From assembly GCA_903845455.1 (NCBI GenBank), contig CAIMXN010000113.1:1-22237 (forward strand): 22,237 nt of DNA, in the 5' to 3' direction. The position numbers and the translations under genes are program-made. The notes below the pieces were generated by a model, which made no database searches, was not told the DNA's origin, and saw only the letters and a program-made list of their open reading frames with translations. The stretch is from an uncultured beta proteobacterium. Lineage in GTDB: Bacteria > Pseudomonadota > Gammaproteobacteria > Burkholderiales > Burkholderiaceae. Below are positions 14,474 through 21,570 of the stretch, piece after piece (within the stretch, counting starts at the first letter, position 1; each line of letters starts with the position of its first letter).

Positions 14474-15420
14474 AACGCAAGGCCTTAATGGCCGTTCTTT
14501 TTGGGGTTTTAGCCATCAAGGCTATGGCCGCTTATCCAGATAAGTCAATTAAGTTTCTAGTCCCATGGCCTCCAGGGGGAGCAACCGATCAGGTAGCGCG
14601 AATCTTGGTGCAGCCTTTAACGAAGGAATTGGGCGTTTCAGTATTTGTTGAGAATAAGGGTGGCGCCGGGGGCAATATTGGTACACAAGCCTTTGTTCAA
14701 GATAAACCGGATGGCTATTCCATTTTGATGGCAACGAGTTCTACCAATGCTGCCGGGCCTCATTTGTTTGCTAATCAGGGATTTGATGCTGCCAAGGATT
14801 TCAGCCCTGTAGTCTTGGTTTGTACGATTCCCAACATTATGGTTGTGCCCGCTTCATCACCATGGAATAGCATGAAGGATTTAATAGCTGACTCTAAGCA
14901 AAATCCTGGACAGTTTACTTATGGCTCAGCTGGCATTGGTGCTTCTCAACATTTAGCTGGCGCACAATTTAAAACGGTGACTGGTTTGGATATTCGTCAT
15001 GTACCGTATAAGGGCAGTGGTCCCGCAGCTATTGATTTGATGGCTGGGCATATTGACATGATGTTAGATACAGGTTCTCTGAATAATATCAATGCAGGAA
15101 AACTGAAGGCTTTGGGTATTGCCTCAGAAAAGCGGATTCCTGAGTTACCTAATGTACCCACCATGAAAGAAGTTGGCGTACCGATGGTGGCAAATGCTTG
15201 GTACGGCGTGATGCTTCCTGCAGGCACCCCAAAAGAGATTGCTGAAAAATTGAATGCAGCTTTTAATAAAGTGCTGAAAGACCCTGAAGTGAAAAAACGT
15301 CTCCAGTCTATTGGCGCACAAGTGGATGGCGGTTCTGTTGCTGAGTTTACAAAATTCTCACACTCAGAAATTGGACGTTATGAAGGTATCGTCAAAATGT
15401 CAGGGGCTCCAAAGGAGTAA
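14470..15420 (+). CDS. Bug/TctC family periplasmic solute-binding protein
   Basis: A 316-residue protein starting at GTG 14470, whose GTGA overlaps the stop of the RraA-like gene; AAAGG at 14458-14462 is the ribosome-binding site. The ATG at 14434 would place twelve non-signal residues ahead of the signal peptide and is rejected. Signal peptide: KRKALMAVLFGVLAIKAMA, then mature AYPDKSIKFL. Hallmarks: FLVPWPPGGATDQVAR, VENKGGAGGNIG, KPDGYSIL, SAGIGASQHLAG, VPYKGSGPAAIDLMAGHID, LPNVPTMKEVGVP and WYGVMLPAGTP. It is translationally coupled to the RraA-like gene and followed after five bases by another Bug gene. Confidence 0.94.
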   Translation: MKRKALMAVLFGVLAIKAMAAYPDKSIKFLVPWPPGGATDQVARILVQPLTKELGVSVFVENKGGAGGNIGTQAFVQDKPDGYSILMATSSTNAAGPHLFANQGFDAAKDFSPVVLVCTIPNIMVVPASSPWNSMKDLIADSKQNPGQFTYGSAGIGASQHLAGAQFKTVTGLDIRHVPYKGSGPAAIDLMAGHIDMMLDTGSLNNINAGKLKALGIASEKRIPELPNVPTMKEVGVPMVANAWYGVMLPAGTPKEIAEKLNAAFNKVLKDPEVKKRLQSIGAQVDGGSVAEFTKFSHSEIGRYEGIVKMSGAPKE

Positions 15421-15425
15421 GTGTA

Positions 15426-16391
15426 ATGAAAAAAATGATCTCTAATGCTGTATTGTTTTTTGGGCTACTTATCTCGAGTCTATCAATGGCGCAAGACTAT
15501 CCGAGCAAACCCATTAAAGTGCTGGTTGGGTATGCCCCTGGTGGCGCGGTTGATTTGGTCGCAAGGAGTTTTGGCCAAAGTCTTTCAGGTTCAATCGGAC
15601 AGCCTGTAGTGATTGAGAATAAACCTGGTGCTGGAACGAATATTGCGGTTAAGCAATTGATTGATAGTGCACCAGATGGATATACGCTGATGGTTGCTGC
15701 TAATGCCTTGGCTGCAAATATGGCACTGTATAAACCACAACCGTTTGATGTTGATAAAGACATTACTCCTATTGCAATGATTGGTAGCGTGCCGGTAGTA
15801 ATAGCAACAACGACTGCTAGTAAATATCAAAAATTATCAGATTTAATTAAGGCCGCAAAAGCAAGCCCAGACTACATTACCTATGGATCCCCTGGTAACG
15901 GCGCAACTCCCCATATGGCGATGAAATTCTTTGAGCAAGCCGCCGGGGTCTCTCTCAAGCATGTTCCATATAAAGGCGGTGCACCAGCAATTACTGATTT
16001 AATTGGCGGGCAACTGGATTTAGTGGCCATGAATATGTTGGAAATAGCCCCCCAAGTCAAAGCTGGAAATCTTAAAATTATTGCAGTGATGAGTGCTAAA
16101 CGTTCGCCATTATTTCCAGGTGTACCTACTGTCGCTGAATCTGGATTTCCTGGATTCGAAGCCTCTGTTTGGTATAGCTTGATTGCACCAGCTAAAACTC
16201 CCGCGGCTATAGTGAGGACTTTGCACGCAGAAGTGGAGAACACACTGAAATCGAAAGACATGATTGAACGATTAACCTCAGTTGGTGGTGAAGTAAGTCC
16301 TGGTAGTACCGCACAATTTACAGCCTTTTTAAATGCCGAGAGAAAGCGTTACGAGAAGTTAGTGCGTGAAGGTAATATTCAGCCTGATTAA
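15426..16391 (+). CDS. Bug/TctC family periplasmic solute-binding protein (second of a tandem pair)
   Basis: A 321-residue protein whose ribosome-binding site (AAGGAG at about 15411-15416) lies over the last codons of the preceding Bug gene, so expression is coupled. Signal peptide to about residue 22 (SSLSMA, then QDYP). Hallmarks: KVLVGYAPGGAVDLVAR, VIENKPGAGTNIAV, APDGYTLMV, SPGNGATPHMAMKFF, VPYKGGAPAITDLIGGQLD, FPGVPTVAESGFPG and WYSLIAPAKTP. It differs clearly from its tandem neighbour in the first ligand loop (YAPGGAVDLV versus WPPGGATDQV), so the two probably bind different ligands rather than being a recent duplication. Confidence 0.94.
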   Translation: MKKMISNAVLFFGLLISSLSMAQDYPSKPIKVLVGYAPGGAVDLVARSFGQSLSGSIGQPVVIENKPGAGTNIAVKQLIDSAPDGYTLMVAANALAANMALYKPQPFDVDKDITPIAMIGSVPVVIATTTASKYQKLSDLIKAAKASPDYITYGSPGNGATPHMAMKFFEQAAGVSLKHVPYKGGAPAITDLIGGQLDLVAMNMLEIAPQVKAGNLKIIAVMSAKRSPLFPGVPTVAESGFPGFEASVWYSLIAPAKTPAAIVRTLHAEVENTLKSKDMIERLTSVGGEVSPGSTAQFTAFLNAERKRYEKLVREGNIQPD

Positions 16392-16408
16392 TTTTCGGAC
16401 ACCTTCTA

Positions 16409-17188
16409 ATGAAATATATTACCTCTTGGAAAAAAACTAGTGGACTCTTCTTTTCACTATTCCTTGTAGCATGTTCAACTGCACCACAAAATTCTTTGGC
16501 TCCCTCTGGCCCACTAAAAATGGGCCTATATAAAGGTACCCCAACTTCTATCTTGTCTGCGAATGCTGCTGGCGAGTCTCGTGGTATCGGATATGAATTG
16601 GGTAAGGAACTTGCTGCTAAGTTAGAGACCCAGTATTCCCCAGTCGTTTTTGAAAAGAATGCGGATGTGCTAGCGGCTGTGAAACAGAGCAAAGTGGATT
16701 TAGTGTTTACCAATGCCAGTCTTGATAGAGCCCAATATATTCAATTTTCTAAGACAGTCATTCAAATTGAGAAGGGTTATTTAATGGGCCCATTAAGCAA
16801 ATTGGATTCGCTGGCTGCCCTTAATCAAAAGAAGGTCAAGATTGGATACAGCGTGGGCAGCAATTCTCAGCGAGAGCTCCCAAGGCTAATTCCCAATGCA
16901 ACATTGCTACAAACTACTTCAACGAAGCAGGCGATTGAACTGCTCAAGTCTGGTGAGTTAGATGGTTTTTCAAGTAATAAGGCCATACTCTATGAAATGG
17001 CAGCGAGTACACCAGGTTCTAGAGTACTCCCAGTCGTGATCGGCTATGAAAACCTTGCCTTAGGAACACCCCTGAATCGAGCAAATACGGCTGAACAGTT
17101 AAATCTATTTATTGATGAGATGATCGCATCAGGAAAGTTGCAAGCCATTATTGGGCGTTCAGGTATTCAGGGTCTCGCGACAAAATAA
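16409..17188 (+). CDS. Family 3 (amino-acid/PhnD-like) solute-binding lipoprotein without a visible permease
   Basis: A 259-residue protein. The N-terminus is a lipoprotein signal: hydrophobic GLFFSLFLVACS with a lipobox LVAC and the lipidated Cys22. The mature part is an SBP_bac_3/PhnD-type domain with KMGLYKGTPTS, an internal KQSKVDLVFTNASLDRAQY and a hinge region KVKIGYSVGSNSQRELPRL, ending LDGFSSNKAILYEM. Known: such proteins feed ABC importers or sensor kinases; neither gene is in the window. It lies between a Bug gene (17 bases before) and LigJ (27 bases after), so it shares the operon and may recognise a pathway substrate. There is no good ribosome-binding site before the ATG, suggesting coupling. 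The ligand is unknown. Confidence 0.85.
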   Translation: MKYITSWKKTSGLFFSLFLVACSTAPQNSLAPSGPLKMGLYKGTPTSILSANAAGESRGIGYELGKELAAKLETQYSPVVFEKNADVLAAVKQSKVDLVFTNASLDRAQYIQFSKTVIQIEKGYLMGPLSKLDSLAALNQKKVKIGYSVGSNSQRELPRLIPNATLLQTTSTKQAIELLKSGELDGFSSNKAILYEMAASTPGSRVLPVVIGYENLALGTPLNRANTAEQLNLFIDEMIASGKLQAIIGRSGIQGLATK

Positions 17189-17215
17189 TGCAACCAATCA
17201 CTAGAGAGATACGCC

Positions 17216-18235
17216 ATGATCATTGATTGCCATGGGCATTACACTACCGCTCCAAAGTCTTTAAAGGCGTGGCGTGATGCACAGGTTGCTAACTTGAACA
17301 CGCCTGAACTTGGACCAAAGGTATCAGACCTCAACATTAGCGATGATGAAATTCGGGAATCGATTGAGCAGAATCAATTAGCAAGAATGCGTGAGCGCGG
17401 TATAGATGTCACTATTTTTTCGCCACAAGCTAGCTTCATGACACACCATATTGGTAATTTCAATACATCAGCAACTTGGGCTGCAATCTGTAACGAGCTT
17501 TGTTATCGGGTCACCCAGTTATTTCCTCAGCATTTTGTGGGCGCCGCCATGCTGCCACAGTCACCGGGTGTAGACATTAGCACCTGCCTACCTGAAATGC
17601 ACAAGTGCATCAACGAATATGGCTTTGTGGGGATTAATCTCAATCCTGATCCCTCTGGAGGATACTGGCGAGATCCGCCGTTAAGTAATTCCTATTGGCA
17701 TCCGATATTTGAGGAGATGACTACGCTAGATGTACCTGCCATGATTCATGTTAGTACTAGCTGTAACGACTGCTTTCATACCACCGGTGCGCATTACCTA
17801 AATGCAGATACCACAGCATTTATGCAGTGCCTGACTTCTGATTTGTTTGAACAATTTCCCGCTTTACGTTTTTTGATTCCCCATGGTGGTGGTGCTGTTC
17901 CTTATCATTGGGGGCGTTTTCGGGGCCTGGCTCAAGATATGAAAATTCCAGATCTAAGTCAAAAGCTCTTAAACAATATTTATTTTGATACCTGCGTTTA
18001 TCACCAGCCCGGCATTAATTTGCTAACGGAGGTAATCCCTGTGAAGAATATTCTGTTTGCTTCTGAAACCTTTGGCGCTGTTAAAGATCTAGATCCTGAT
18101 ACTGGATTTTATTTTGACGATACGCGGCGTTATATTGACCAAGCAAAGTCATTGAGCGAGAAAGATAGGTCAATGATATTTGAAGGCAACGCCCGCAAAG
18201 TTTTTTCAAAAATAAATTCCAAAATTCCACTGTAA
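17216..18235 (+). CDS. ligJ: 4-oxalomesaconate hydratase (LigJ-like amidohydrolase superfamily)
   Basis: A 339-residue protein, essentially the length of Sphingobium LigJ as I recall it. It begins MIIDCHGHYTTAPKSLKAWR, with His6 and His8 of the zinc site; His178 (MIHVSTSC), His223 (IPHGGGAVPYHWGRF) and Glu284 (FASETFGAV) fall at the positions I recall for LigJ. Long stretches such as TWAAICNELCYRV, GAAMLPQSPGVD and TGAHYLNADTTAFMQC also agree. Known: LigJ hydrates 4-oxalomesaconate to 4-carboxy-4-hydroxy-2-oxoadipate in protocatechuate 4,5-cleavage and gallate degradation. It is cytoplasmic. The LigK-like aldolase gene, the next step, begins 11 bases after it. An AGAGA ribosome-binding site precedes the ATG. 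Among the most specific calls in the window. Confidence 0.92.
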   Translation: MIIDCHGHYTTAPKSLKAWRDAQVANLNTPELGPKVSDLNISDDEIRESIEQNQLARMRERGIDVTIFSPQASFMTHHIGNFNTSATWAAICNELCYRVTQLFPQHFVGAAMLPQSPGVDISTCLPEMHKCINEYGFVGINLNPDPSGGYWRDPPLSNSYWHPIFEEMTTLDVPAMIHVSTSCNDCFHTTGAHYLNADTTAFMQCLTSDLFEQFPALRFLIPHGGGAVPYHWGRFRGLAQDMKIPDLSQKLLNNIYFDTCVYHQPGINLLTEVIPVKNILFASETFGAVKDLDPDTGFYFDDTRRYIDQAKSLSEKDRSMIFEGNARKVFSKINSKIPL

Positions 18236-18246
18236 GAAAGCCTGCA

Positions 18247-18918
18247 ATGACCTCCCAAGAGTTTGATCGGCAATATAGACCGCGCTTACAAAATTTAGCC
18301 ACCTCAAATTTAAGTGATGCGCTTGATAAGTTGGGTATTACTGCTGCAGTTATCGGCATTACACCTCAGTGGGGTAAAACGAAGGTGATTGGCAGGGCAA
18401 TCACTATCCGCATGATTGCGGCAGGCGCTGTAGAAAGTAAGGCTCACTTAGGGGTTGATGCTATTTTCTCAGCTTCACCTGGAGACGTGATTGTGATTGA
18501 TAACCGTGGTGACCTAAACAATAACTGCTGGGGTGAAATCCTTTCAATGGGCGCCCTTAAAAAAGGGATCTCAGGCGTAGTGGTTGATGGGGCTGTACGT
18601 GACGTTGACACCTGTGAAGAATTCGGTTTTCCAGTTCATGCCCGTGGTACTGTACCAATCACTGCCCGTGGTCGCATTGTGCAAGAGGCGTGGAATATTC
18701 CAGTGAGAATCGGCAACATTCCCGTTATTCCTGGCGATATCATTGTTGCTGATGTCAACGGCGTAGTAGCTATTCCAGCTGCAAAAATTGAAATTGTTTT
18801 GGATGCAGCAGAAGCTATCGCTCAGAAAGAGTTGGCAATGGTTGATGCCTTAAGACAAGGTCAATCGATTGTTGACGTGGATAAGCAATTTAATTATGAG
18901 CAAATGTTAAAGAGCTAA
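18247..18918 (+). CDS. ligK: 4-carboxy-4-hydroxy-2-oxoadipate aldolase (LigK/RraA family)
   Basis: A 223-residue protein close to the usual LigK length. Seen: SDALDKLGI, the pocket loop SASPGDVIVIDNRGD, NNCWGEILS, and the active-site block VVVDGAVRDVDTCEEFGFPV with Arg118 and Asp119. It ends with the typical VRIGNIPVIPGDIIVADVNG. Known: LigK is a divalent-metal class II aldolase cleaving 4-carboxy-4-hydroxy-2-oxoadipate to pyruvate and oxaloacetate, and 4-hydroxy-4-methyl-2-oxoglutarate to two pyruvates. Direct adjacency to LigJ, whose product is its substrate, supports the assignment over an RNase regulator or generic decarboxylase. A diverged paralogue opens the same operon at 13805. Confidence 0.88.
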   Translation: MTSQEFDRQYRPRLQNLATSNLSDALDKLGITAAVIGITPQWGKTKVIGRAITIRMIAAGAVESKAHLGVDAIFSASPGDVIVIDNRGDLNNNCWGEILSMGALKKGISGVVVDGAVRDVDTCEEFGFPVHARGTVPITARGRIVQEAWNIPVRIGNIPVIPGDIIVADVNGVVAIPAAKIEIVLDAAEAIAQKELAMVDALRQGQSIVDVDKQFNYEQMLKS

Positions 18919-18942
18919 TTGCTCAATATGAGAGGGCGCCCA

Positions 18943-19929
18943 ATGTTCCTGAAAGCTGGCTTTACCAAGTTTGTAATGACTTTAAGTTTATCTTTATTGG
19001 GGTTTGTTGCGCTTACTACTCAAGTATATGCCCAATATCCTTGCCCTGTCATCAAGATCATCTCCCCATATCCTCCTGGTGGAGCTAGCGATATTTTGGC
19101 GCGCATGTTGGTACCTGGTTTAACCAAACAATTGGGCGTCAATATTATTGTGGAGAACAAGACGGGTGCCAGTGGAAATATTGGTACTGAGTTTGTGAGT
19201 AGTGCCGCTGGCGATGGCTGTACTTTGTTATTGGGCAATAGCACAGGTATTGTGATCAATAGGAACTTATATAAGCTCAGAAGTGATCCTATTCTGAGTC
19301 TTAAGCCTGTCGTTGAAGTTGCAGCAGTGCCGATGGTGTTGTATGTCAATGCTTCCGTCCCGGCTAACTCTGTTGCGGAGCTGATTGCATTAATCAAAAA
19401 GGAGCCAGGAAAATTTAGCTTTGCTTCTCCAGGTAGTGGCAGTACCCACCACTTATTGGGGGAGTTATTAAAGCTTGAGCAAAAGCTCGATATGACTCAT
19501 ATTCCATATAGAGGTTCTGGACCCGCAATTGCTGATGTCTTAGCGGGTCAAGTACCCATGGCATTTGAATCCACTGGAGCTATGGTGCCTCATCTAAACA
19601 GTGGCAAGGTTAGGGCCTTGGCTACCACAGGCTCTGTTAGGGCAAAAAACTTGCCAGATGTGCCAACAATGAAAGAGCTTGGCTACTCAAAATTTGTGGT
19701 TGAGAACTGGTATGGTATTTTTGTACCTGCTAAAACCCCAGCACTACTAGTTAATATCTTAAATAAAGAAATTAATCAGATTTTGGCTTCTACTGAAGTT
19801 TCTGAAAGCTTGGCAAGAATGGGGTCTATGAATAGCGAGCAAACCCCTGAACAGTTTGCTGCCTTTATTAAAAAAGAAATCCCGTACTGGGAATTACTGG
19901 TCAAGCAGTCAGGCGCGACGGCTGATTAA
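18943..19929 (+). CDS. Bug/TctC family periplasmic solute-binding protein with a predicted disulfide
   Basis: A 328-residue protein from the ATG at 18943 (GAGAGGG about eight bases upstream); in-frame starts at 18919 (TTG) and 18928 (ATG) would add polar residues before the signal peptide. Cleavage is probably after VYA (residue 30). Hallmarks: KIISPYPPGGASDILAR, VENKTGASGNIG, SPGSGSTHHLLGELL, IPYRGSGPAIADVLAGQV, LPDVPTMKELGYS and WYGIFVPAKTP. The mature protein has exactly two cysteines: Cys34 just after the N-terminus (QYPCP) and Cys93 where the other six Bugs here carry the Tyr of DGY. The likely ligand is a substrate of the LigJ/LigK route (inference from position). Its stop overlaps the convergent MFS gene's stop. 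Confidence 0.94.
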   Translation: MFLKAGFTKFVMTLSLSLLGFVALTTQVYAQYPCPVIKIISPYPPGGASDILARMLVPGLTKQLGVNIIVENKTGASGNIGTEFVSSAAGDGCTLLLGNSTGIVINRNLYKLRSDPILSLKPVVEVAAVPMVLYVNASVPANSVAELIALIKKEPGKFSFASPGSGSTHHLLGELLKLEQKLDMTHIPYRGSGPAIADVLAGQVPMAFESTGAMVPHLNSGKVRALATTGSVRAKNLPDVPTMKELGYSKFVVENWYGIFVPAKTPALLVNILNKEINQILASTEVSESLARMGSMNSEQTPEQFAAFIKKEIPYWELLVKQSGATAD

Positions 19930-19962
19930 CCTTTAATACTTGACGCAATTCGTCGGGTTAAT
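19925..19962. terminator. Possible hairpin over the shared stop region of convergent genes
   Basis: ATTAACC (19925-19931) pairs with GGTTAAT (19956-19962), and inside it GACG (19942-19945) pairs with CGTC (19951-19954) around CAATT. The structure lies on the stop codons of the Bug gene and the convergent MFS gene, whose stops share the palindrome TTAA at 19926-19929. No T-run follows, so a factor-independent terminator is uncertain. Confidence 0.3.
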
Positions 19963-21536
19963 TTAGGAGGGCTAGAGTCAATATGAAAGCGGTGACGATC
20001 TTCTTGCATAGCTAAGTCATCAGCTGTGAAACGATCAAAGCGTCTAAGGTAGTCTGCCCAAGTGTCAAACACAAAGTATTCCAAGAATTTACCTTCATGC
20101 TCAGTATCTTCAAATAGACTCCAAGATAGCGCCCCTTGCTTCAGTCTTGACCTGCGGGTCTTGGCCATGAGCTTCTTAAATTGCTCTACGTGGCCTTTGT
20201 TAACGTGATATTCCATCGAGATCATTACTGGACCTTCATTAGGGTCGATATCTCGAGAGGGGTGTGGGCGCTCAATTGGGCAAACGGGAGTTAAGTCTTC
20301 AACCTCATGGCCATTCACAGGGTGTTTGCGAATCACAATGAGCATCACCAATCCAAATATTGCGCTCATCGCAATGCTGATCGTGACATTACTAGAACTA
20401 GTGATCTTTCCCCAAACAAAAGCACCCAGTGCACTGCCACCCATCAAGCTCATTTGATAAAAAGACATGCCGCGAGCACGAATCCAATTGGGTAGTGATA
20501 GTTGTGAGGCTGTACTGAGGGAATTGCCAACACAAAACCAAGACATACCACTCATAATCATGAAGGGGGCGGCATACCAAATATTGGGAACCAAGACAAC
20601 ACCAACTGAGCCGATAGATAGAAAAATAATGCCGTAGTTAGCTAATTCATTTGGGTTCCAGCGTGCCCTTAAGGCTTGAAGTTGTGAGCCAATCACGATT
20701 GCCCCAAATCCTAAGCACGATAACAAAATAGTAAATGTATTGGCATTACCCTGAAAATGATCCTTTGCAATGACTGGCAGGAGCGCAAGCAAACTTGATG
20801 ACTGCATATAAAACAAAAATGATCTCACCAAGATCGAGCGCATGGGTTTGGATTGTCTAATATATTGAGCTCCCAAGCGCATGGCACCAAAAAAACGTTC
20901 GCCTGGTAAGGTGGAAACATAGTGCTGATTTTTCCAGCGGAAAACCATCCAAGTTGTGCCAAGGGAGAGAATCATGTTGAGGGCAAAGACAAATTCAGTG
21001 CCAATACTGGCAATAATGAGACCAGCAATTAAAGGTCCCAGAATGCGAGAGGTATTCATAGCAATGGAGTTGAGTCCGAGTGCCAGGTGCAATGAATCCC
21101 GAGGAACAAGATCTGGAACAATCGCAGCGTAGACTGGCCAGCGCATTGCTAAGCCAACTCCATTGATAAAGGTTAGCATTAGCAGGAAGATGGGATTGAG
21201 CAACCCAAATACTGAGGATACAAATAAGAGCGTGGCATTAGCAGCTAACCAGAGCTGGGTAAATACTAGAAAGCGCTTACGATTCAAAATATCTGCGAGA
21301 GCACCGCTAGGTGCGCCTAATAAAAGTACTGGCAGATTTGAGGCTGTTTGTACTAAGGCAATCAGCGTTGCTGATGTAGTCAGCGAGGTCATCATCCAGG
21401 CTGCAGCCACATCATTGGTGTACATACAGATATTCGCTACTAGCCAGGTTGACCAGAGCGCCCGAAAAGCGGGGAACATTTTTAGCGGCGCCAACCAGTC
21501 CGGTATTTTAGATGATGGCAAGGTGAACGAGCTCAT
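19926..21536 (-). CDS. MFS transporter (MFS_3/EntS-like exporter family) with C-terminal soluble domain
   Basis: A 536-residue protein, the normal length for this family. Residues about 20-410 hold the membrane-spanning segments, with the MFS loop signature GALADILNRKRFLVF between segments 2 and 3 and repeated Gly/Pro-rich helices such as GPLIAGLIIASIG. Residues 433-536 form a soluble domain (PVMISMEYHVNKGHVEQF, later LEYFVFDTWADYLRRFDRF) resembling the antibiotic biosynthesis monooxygenase fold that this family commonly carries at its C-terminus. Known: relatives export siderophores or drugs by proton exchange at the inner membrane. It follows a ModA-like binding protein gene on the same strand after 34 bases. 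The substrate is unknown, and import of an organic acid cannot be excluded. Confidence 0.9.
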   Translation of the reverse strand: MSSFTLPSSKIPDWLAPLKMFPAFRALWSTWLVANICMYTNDVAAAWMMTSLTTSATLIALVQTASNLPVLLLGAPSGALADILNRKRFLVFTQLWLAANATLLFVSSVFGLLNPIFLLMLTFINGVGLAMRWPVYAAIVPDLVPRDSLHLALGLNSIAMNTSRILGPLIAGLIIASIGTEFVFALNMILSLGTTWMVFRWKNQHYVSTLPGERFFGAMRLGAQYIRQSKPMRSILVRSFLFYMQSSSLLALLPVIAKDHFQGNANTFTILLSCLGFGAIVIGSQLQALRARWNPNELANYGIIFLSIGSVGVVLVPNIWYAAPFMIMSGMSWFCVGNSLSTASQLSLPNWIRARGMSFYQMSLMGGSALGAFVWGKITSSSNVTISIAMSAIFGLVMLIVIRKHPVNGHEVEDLTPVCPIERPHPSRDIDPNEGPVMISMEYHVNKGHVEQFKKLMAKTRRSRLKQGALSWSLFEDTEHEGKFLEYFVFDTWADYLRRFDRFTADDLAMQEDRHRFHIDSSPPKLTRRIASSIKG

Positions 21537-21570
21537 AGCGCTAATACTACTTTAGCTGCACCATTCTTGC

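Noticed and set aside
15497..16261. Long minus-strand open frames opposite the Bug gene at 15426 (about 80-126 codons)
   Set aside because: They are mirror-frame shadows of a clear Bug coding sequence, overlap each other, and have no ribosome-binding sites or recognisable domains.
19020..19397. 125-codon minus-strand open frame opposite the last Bug gene
   Set aside because: Low-complexity shadow of a well-supported gene; similar antisense frames appear opposite several Bug genes because of shared codon patterns.
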